61,491 bases of DNA from Gallibacterium anatis DSM 16844 = F 149 (lineage in GTDB: Bacteria; Pseudomonadota; Gammaproteobacteria; Enterobacterales; Pasteurellaceae), in NCBI RefSeq assembly GCF_000379785.1, contig NZ_KB903759.1, positions 1-61,491 on the forward strand, read 5' to 3'. Positions 56,701 through 61,491 of the stretch are shown in pieces. Numbering within the stretch: position 1 is the first letter of the stretch; every line of letters begins with the position of its first letter. Both the position numbers and the translations under genes were made by a program. Under the pieces are notes generated by a model, which saw nothing but the letters and a program-made list of their open reading frames with translations, ran no database searches and had not been told where the DNA came from.

Positions 56701-58446
56701 GTGATGCGATCATTATTACCATTTTTAGCGATGTTTAAACATTCGCCGGCACGTTTGATGTTAGGCATTATTTTGATGCTGACCGGTTTGGCGGCGAGTA
56801 TTGGTTTATTAACCCTTTCCGGCTGGTTCTTAGCTGCAGCGGCTATTGCCGGCGTGTCGTTAATGTTTAATTTTTTCTATCCTTCTGCCGGAGTAAGGGG
56901 ATTGGCGGTTGGACGTACGGTGGCACGTTATTTTGAGAAAATAGTAACCCACGATGTGACCTTTGAAATTTTGGCAAAATTACGTGTAATGATTTTTTCC
57001 AAAATTATTCCGTTAAGTCCGGCAGTGTTGAGCCGTTATCGTAATAGCGAATTATTGAATCGGTTAGTGGCGGATGTGGACACGCTGGATACCCTTTATT
57101 TACGGCTGTTTGCACCGTTCGTCAGTGCAGTTTTGATGATTGTTTTTATCGGCATTGGCTTGAGTTTTCTCGATAAAACCATTGCCTGTTTTATTGCCGG
57201 CACGCTTTTATTGTTATTAGTGGTGTTACCGACCATTTTTTATCGTTTAGGCAGAAAGTTCGGGGCAAAATTGACGGCAACCCGAGCGCAATACCGCAGT
57301 CAATTTGTTGAATATATCCAAGCTCAAGCTGAATTATTGCTGTTTAATGCCAGCGATAATTTAAAACAACAATTAGCAACAACAGAAAAAAGTTGGTTGC
57401 AATATCAACAAAAAGAGGCACAGTTATCAGGATTGTCCAGTGCGATTTTGTTGTTTATCAATGGCTTAATGATTGTTTGCACATTATGGATGGCGGCAGC
57501 AACGCCAATGGGCAATGATGAATTTAAATTGGCATTGATTGCCTTGGTCACTTTTTCTGCGTTAGCCTCGTTTGAAATTTTAATGCCGATTGGTGCAGCA
57601 TTCTTACACTTAGGGCAGGTTATTGCTTCGGCGGAACGTGTCAATGATATTATTACGCAGCAGCCGTTAGTCACATTTGACGGCAAACTTGAACAAATCA
57701 ACCTAAGCCACACAGATAAATTATTAACATTTCAAGATGTTCATTTTCATTATCCGGATCGTACCGAACAGGCGTTATCAGGCATTAATCTCACTTTCAC
57801 CTCACAACAAAAAATAGCCATTTTGGGAAAAACCGGTAGTGGTAAATCAACATTATTGCAGCTTCTGATTCGTAATTATGATGCAACACAGGGGCAAATT
57901 TTGTTGGCAGGTAAACCGATAGCGGCTTATAGTGAGCCAACATTGCGTTCACAGATGATCCTACTGACACAACGTGTTCATATTTTTAGTGATACGTTAC
58001 GTCAAAATTTGTTATTGGCAAATCCTAATGCCGATGATCAAAAGCTTAATGAGGTGATTAAGCAAGTGGGGTTAGAGTATTTGCTTGAACAAGAGCAGGG
58101 GTTGGATAGCTGGCTTGGTGATGGTGGCAGAACGTTATCTGGTGGGGAACAACGCCGTTTGGGCATTGCACGAGTTTTATTATCATCTGCCCCGATAATT
58201 TTATTAGATGAACCGACGGAGGGCTTGGATCGTGAAACGGAACGTCATATTCTTGCCCTGTTATTGCAACATTGTCGAGATAAAACATTGATTATGGTTA
58301 CTCATCGATTAAGTGGTTTGGATCAATTTGATCAACTTGTGGTTATGGATAATGCTCAAGTGGTTGAGCAAGGTGATTTCCAAACGTTGGCAAGTCGTCA
58401 GGAAACCATTTTTTATAAATTATTAAACCGAATTAATGAAAATTAA
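56701..58446 (+). CDS. cydC: glutathione/cysteine exporter ATPase-permease CydC
   Basis: The 581-residue partner of CydD. The start is GTG at 56701 or ATG at 56704, both within reach of AGGAT. Membrane domain about 15-310, with PSAGVRGLAVGRTVARYFEK, a typical CydC signature. ABC domain: Walker A GKTGSGKST, signature LSGGEQRRLGIARVLL, Walker B LLDEPTEGLD, H-loop VTHRL. Ends at a terminator beyond which the cas3 fragment begins. Confidence 0.94.
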   Translation: MMRSLLPFLAMFKHSPARLMLGIILMLTGLAASIGLLTLSGWFLAAAAIAGVSLMFNFFYPSAGVRGLAVGRTVARYFEKIVTHDVTFEILAKLRVMIFSKIIPLSPAVLSRYRNSELLNRLVADVDTLDTLYLRLFAPFVSAVLMIVFIGIGLSFLDKTIACFIAGTLLLLLVVLPTIFYRLGRKFGAKLTATRAQYRSQFVEYIQAQAELLLFNASDNLKQQLATTEKSWLQYQQKEAQLSGLSSAILLFINGLMIVCTLWMAAATPMGNDEFKLALIALVTFSALASFEILMPIGAAFLHLGQVIASAERVNDIITQQPLVTFDGKLEQINLSHTDKLLTFQDVHFHYPDRTEQALSGINLTFTSQQKIAILGKTGSGKSTLLQLLIRNYDATQGQILLAGKPIAAYSEPTLRSQMILLTQRVHIFSDTLRQNLLLANPNADDQKLNEVIKQVGLEYLLEQEQGLDSWLGDGGRTLSGGEQRRLGIARVLLSSAPIILLDEPTEGLDRETERHILALLLQHCRDKTLIMVTHRLSGLDQFDQLVVMDNAQVVEQGDFQTLASRQETIFYKLLNRINEN

Positions 58447-58454
58447 ATAATGCT

Positions 58455-58482
58455 AAAAGGCGCGTACCAACGCGCTTTTTTG
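58455..58482 (+). terminator. terminator after cydC
   Basis: AAAAGGCGCG pairs with CGCGCTTTT with one bulged G, and a run of T follows. It lies about eight bases after the cydC stop and 17 bases before the cas3 start, so cas3 would need its own promoter or read-through. Confidence 0.75.
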
Positions 58483-58498
58483 TTACTGGGAGCTTGGT

Positions 58499-61369
58499 AT
58501 GAAACAAATAGCGTGGATAAACGGTTATACGATACAGATTATTTCGGCACTTGCTGCCTTATTACACGATTTAGGTAAGTCCAGTGTAGGTTTTCAAGAA
58601 AAATTAAAACCAAATTCTATTTTTTATGCGGATCAATATCGCCACGAATGGATCTCGGTTAGACTATTTGAGGCTATGATTCAAGGATGTGACACCGATG
58701 AAAAGTGGCTTAATCGTTTGGCTAATTGGAATGAATATCAGAAAAATCATCCTCACTGGTTGCAAAGTTTAAAAAAAGAATCTCAATCACCTAAAGTAGG
58801 TGGGTTTAGAGAATTGCCACCTTTGGCACAAGCGTTAATTTGGTTAATTGCTTCGCACCACAGAGTAGCATTTTTAGCAAAAGTTGAAAAAGACAGAACA
58901 GAATTAAAAAAATTTTGGGAGAAAAGTGTCCCAGATACATTATCTCGCTTTTATAATTTATTATCCGCTAGTAAAGGATGGTTATTTAATGAGAATAGCA
59001 AACATCCCGACCCTAATCAGTTTTGGACATTTTCGCACTTGGCGTCCGATAGTTTGCTTTGGCAAAAGGCTATGCAGCGCTGGGCAAATAAGGCGTTACA
59101 GCATTTGCCGTTAACAGAAATGTTAAAGAGTGTAGATAATATTTCCGACCCATTTATTTTATTACTTTCAAGATTATCGCTAATTACTGCCGATCATCAT
59201 TATTCTTCATTAACAGCTAACCCTCAATTAGGCGATCAAAATTTTCCATTATGGGCAAATACCAATGCGGAAGGACAACGCAAGCAGCATCTTGATGAAC
59301 ACTTAATTGGCGTATGTCAGAGTGCTGTACGTTTTGCACATTTATTACCGAAATTAAGATCATCATTACCGGCGTTAAAGCATAAAGCTTTTAACAAGCG
59401 TAATAATATTGATCGTTTTCAGTGGCAAAATCGTGCATTTGATGTGGCAAAACAATTACGACCTTTGACAGAACAGCAAGGCTTTTTTGCGGTTAATATG
59501 GCGAGTACAGGTTGTGGTAAGACTATAGGAAATGCTCGGATTATGTATGCTTTATCAAATCCGGAAGTTGGTGCCAGATTTACTATTGCATTAGGTTTAA
59601 GAGTGTTAACGTTGCAAACCGGTAGTGCTTTGAAAGAAAAGTTGAAATTGGATGATGATCAAATTGCTGTATTAGTTGGTGGGGAGGCGGTAAACCGCTT
59701 ATTTTCACTTTCACAAGAAAAGAGAGGCAGTGAATCAGCAGAAGAGTGGTTAGACACTATGCAAATTGACGGCGGGTTTGTTACAGAAAATGCGGTTGAG
59801 AACATAGCTGAATTTAAGACGTTATTATCTAGTGAAAAAGCGAGCAATCTACTGCAAACACCGCTGGTTACTTGCACCATAGATTATTTAATGAATGCGA
59901 GCGAATGTTTACGCGGCGGTAACCATATTGTGCCGATATTACGCTTGTTGAGTGGTGATCTTATTTTGGATGAACCTGATGATTTTGATCAAAATGATCT
60001 TCCTGCACTTAGCCGGTTAGTGCATTTGGCAGGGCTGTTCGGCAGTCGAGTATTACTCTCTTCAGCAACATTAACCCCAGATCTAATCAGTGGTTTATAT
60101 GAAGCCTATCAGTCAGGGAGAAATATCTGGAATCATAACAACCAGTTAGCTCAAAATTCAGTATGTTGTGCTTGGTTTGATGAATTTTCGCAGCAAACTT
60201 TTTCGTGTAGTGATGTCCCTATTTTTAGAGAACAACATCAAAAGTTTGTTGAAAAAAGAATTGAGAAGTTAAAACAACAGCCGGTAAGACGCAGTGCTAA
60301 TGTTTTATCATTGCCTGATGTTAAAGGAGGAGAAAATCAGACATTAGATTGGGCATTGTTAGCAGAATATTTAATCAAGCAAGCAGAAGATTTTCATAAA
60401 ACATTTTTTACTGAAGATAATGATTCCCATAAAAAAGTCAGCATAGGATTAATTCGATTCTCTAATATTCGCCCTATGATTCCAACTATTATGGCTATGT
60501 TGCAACAGCAATGCGCAGAAAATACAGAAATCCATATTTGTTGTTACCATTCACGTCAGTTATTACTGTTGCGTAATCGTTTAGAGCAAAGCTTAGATAA
60601 ATTATTAAATCGTTACGACCCGCAAGCGATTTTTAATCAACCAGAAATTAAAATTGCTGTAGAAAATAGCGACATTGAAAATCATATTTTTATTGTTGTT
60701 GGAAGCCCTGTGACTGAGGTGGGGCGTGATCACGATTACGATTGGGCAATTATAGATCCTTCATCAATGCGTTCTGTGATTCAATTAGCCGGGAGAGTCT
60801 GGCGACATAGAACAGAAAAAATGGCGGAAACTGCTAATATCGCTTTATTGCCGAGCAATTGGCGTAGATTAGCAAATAGTGCAGAAAAAGGAGAATATCA
60901 TCCTATCTTTTATCATCCTGGATTTGAAAGTAATGAGGATAGACTAAATTCTCACTTAATAGTAGATCTGATAACAACAGAACAACGCCAAAAAATAGAT
61001 GCTATTGCTCGTATTGGTTTTGTTGAACATTCAGAGAGTACAATTCATCAGACATTAACGGAGTTAGAGCATAGTGTTATGGCTAAGATGTTCCATAACG
61101 AAAAGACAAATTATATCAATGGTTATTGGCGTACAGAAAATGCGAAATTGACTTCGCATTGTTCGCTTGTAGCACCTTTTCGTCATTCAAAACAGCCTAT
61201 GGAAGACTTTGTTTGCTTGCCGGATAAGGAAAGCGATTGGCATTATGCGTTTGCATATAGTGATAAAGCTTACCAAGATCTTTTTTCTTGTGTAAAAGAG
61301 CGGCATCGTTTTTGTTATCAACCGATAAAAACAACCAATCCCCGAATTGATCTGACCCCGAAAAGTTAG
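58499..61369 (+). CDS. cas3: type I-F Cas3 helicase-nuclease lacking the Cas2 domain, 3' end cut by an IS element
   Basis: The frame encodes 956 residues. Type I-F Cas3 normally begins with a Cas2 domain of about 95-100 residues; here the protein begins almost at the HD nuclease. HD residues are His23-Asp24 (LLHDLGK), His49, His120-His121 and Asp232-His233-His234. Helicase motifs are ASTGCGKT (Lys341), DEPDD (Asp491-Glu492) and QLAGRVWRHR in the last third. The last six residues (DLTPKS) come from the IS end, so the natural C-terminus is lost; the loss may be only a few tens of residues. GGGAG precedes ATG. No cas1 lies upstream; cydC does. Expression and function are uncertain. Confidence 0.85.
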   Translation: MKQIAWINGYTIQIISALAALLHDLGKSSVGFQEKLKPNSIFYADQYRHEWISVRLFEAMIQGCDTDEKWLNRLANWNEYQKNHPHWLQSLKKESQSPKVGGFRELPPLAQALIWLIASHHRVAFLAKVEKDRTELKKFWEKSVPDTLSRFYNLLSASKGWLFNENSKHPDPNQFWTFSHLASDSLLWQKAMQRWANKALQHLPLTEMLKSVDNISDPFILLLSRLSLITADHHYSSLTANPQLGDQNFPLWANTNAEGQRKQHLDEHLIGVCQSAVRFAHLLPKLRSSLPALKHKAFNKRNNIDRFQWQNRAFDVAKQLRPLTEQQGFFAVNMASTGCGKTIGNARIMYALSNPEVGARFTIALGLRVLTLQTGSALKEKLKLDDDQIAVLVGGEAVNRLFSLSQEKRGSESAEEWLDTMQIDGGFVTENAVENIAEFKTLLSSEKASNLLQTPLVTCTIDYLMNASECLRGGNHIVPILRLLSGDLILDEPDDFDQNDLPALSRLVHLAGLFGSRVLLSSATLTPDLISGLYEAYQSGRNIWNHNNQLAQNSVCCAWFDEFSQQTFSCSDVPIFREQHQKFVEKRIEKLKQQPVRRSANVLSLPDVKGGENQTLDWALLAEYLIKQAEDFHKTFFTEDNDSHKKVSIGLIRFSNIRPMIPTIMAMLQQQCAENTEIHICCYHSRQLLLLRNRLEQSLDKLLNRYDPQAIFNQPEIKIAVENSDIENHIFIVVGSPVTEVGRDHDYDWAIIDPSSMRSVIQLAGRVWRHRTEKMAETANIALLPSNWRRLANSAEKGEYHPIFYHPGFESNEDRLNSHLIVDLITTEQRQKIDAIARIGFVEHSESTIHQTLTELEHSVMAKMFHNEKTNYINGYWRTENAKLTSHCSLVAPFRHSKQPMEDFVCLPDKESDWHYAFAYSDKAYQDLFSCVKERHRFCYQPIKTTNPRIDLTPKS

Positions 61370-61371
61370 AC
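61348..61371 (-). repeat. terminal inverted repeat of an IS3-family element
   Basis: TGATCTGACCCCGAAAAGTT and the few bases after it resemble the terminal repeat of IS150-group IS3 elements (TGACCCC-AAAAGTT-AGAC words). It sits just past the transposase stop codon, as expected for the right end. The exact boundary could be 61348 or 61353. The matching end is outside the window, as is any target duplication. Confidence 0.7.
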
Positions 61372-61373
61372 TG

Positions 61374-61491
61374 TTATTTTAAGGACTGAATTCTGTATTG
61401 AACAGGGCTCAGTCCATTTAATTTTAATTGTATTCTTTCCTCATTGTAATAACGAACATATTCTTTGATAACAGATTCAAGTTCTTCAATG
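61374..61491 (-). mobile_element. IS3-family insertion sequence, transposase C-terminal part (runs off the window)
   Basis: Read on the minus strand, the last 118 bases encode the end of an orfB-type transposase: EYVRYYNEERIQLKLNGLSP followed by VQYRIQSLK and TAA. The YYN-x-R-x-K-L-G-LSP-x-YR pattern is the conserved tail of the integrase core (DDE) of IS3/IS150 elements. The terminal repeat lies immediately beyond the stop. The start and the other end are not in the window. Confidence 0.85.

Noticed and set aside
58499-61491. A CRISPR array near cas3
   Set aside because: I looked for regularly spaced direct repeats of about 28 bases and found none in this window; an array may lie beyond the right edge.

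Overview
The window is a stretch of a gammaproteobacterial chromosome that looks like Pasteurellaceae. The gene set and order (lolB-ispE-prs, pheST-ihfA behind a Phe-rich leader, exbB-exbD-tonB, sapABCDF, ppk-ppx, ycjXF, fabA next to a Lon-like protease gene, trxB-cydDC) match that family. At least two exact copies of the Actinobacillus pleuropneumoniae-type uptake word ACAAGCGGT occur, one of them in a lipobox. I saw no exact Haemophilus-type AAGTGCGGT. The genus cannot be fixed from this sequence; the low density of uptake words argues against Haemophilus influenzae itself. Most of the window is ordinary chromosomal backbone. I saw no rRNA, tRNA or CRISPR repeat array.

Layout. 1-4.7 kb: lipoprotein, gor, rlmJ, ogt and a drug/metabolite transporter, all minus. 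4.8-6.5 kb: ruvAB behind an SOS box. 6.6-9.3 kb: a GNAT acetyltransferase, fbp and cdd, minus. 9.5-14.7 kb: a pseudouridine synthase homologue with an altered catalytic Asp, then the pheM-like leader, pheS, pheT, ihfA and an NlpC/P60 lipoprotein. 14.8-17.3 kb: lolB-ispE-prs, minus. 17.3-18.7 kb: a small accessory patch with a secreted small protein, a fragment of an ICE-type TraG gene and the tail of another gene. 18.7-24.2 kb: grpE, nadK, recN (SOS boxes) and ettA. 24.5-26.5 kb: an ATP-grasp ligase plus esterase pair of unknown substrate. 26.5-30.6 kb: a Fur-type iron island with a TonB-dependent receptor and its ExbB-ExbD-TonB energiser. 30.6-36 kb: plsY, folB, elaA-like, cls, an MFS carrier and an orphan potD. 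36.3-40 kb: ppk-ppx behind a convincing Pho box. 40-43.4 kb: ycjXF and yagU. 43.8-49.2 kb: sapABCDF. 49.2-54.9 kb: mscS, fabA, lonH-like, cnoX-like and trxB. 54.9-58.4 kb: cydDC. 58.5 kb to the end: a type I-F Cas3 that has lost its Cas2 domain at the 5' side and is cut at the 3' side by an IS3-family element that runs out of the window.

How the parts work together. The iron island is a self-contained uptake module: receptor, proton-driven energiser and Fur control. Two LexA sites link ruvAB and recN to DNA damage. The Pho box links polyphosphate synthesis and breakdown to phosphate starvation. The Phe-rich leader couples phenylalanyl-tRNA charging to pheST.

Most worth following are: the orphan, doubly broken Cas3; the ATP-grasp/esterase pair, the only plausible undescribed two-gene system here; the Asp-to-Asn change in the pseudouridine synthase; the loss of the switch histidine in both Sap ATPases; and the ICE fossil between lolB and grpE. 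All family calls rest on motif recognition by eye, since no searches could be run.
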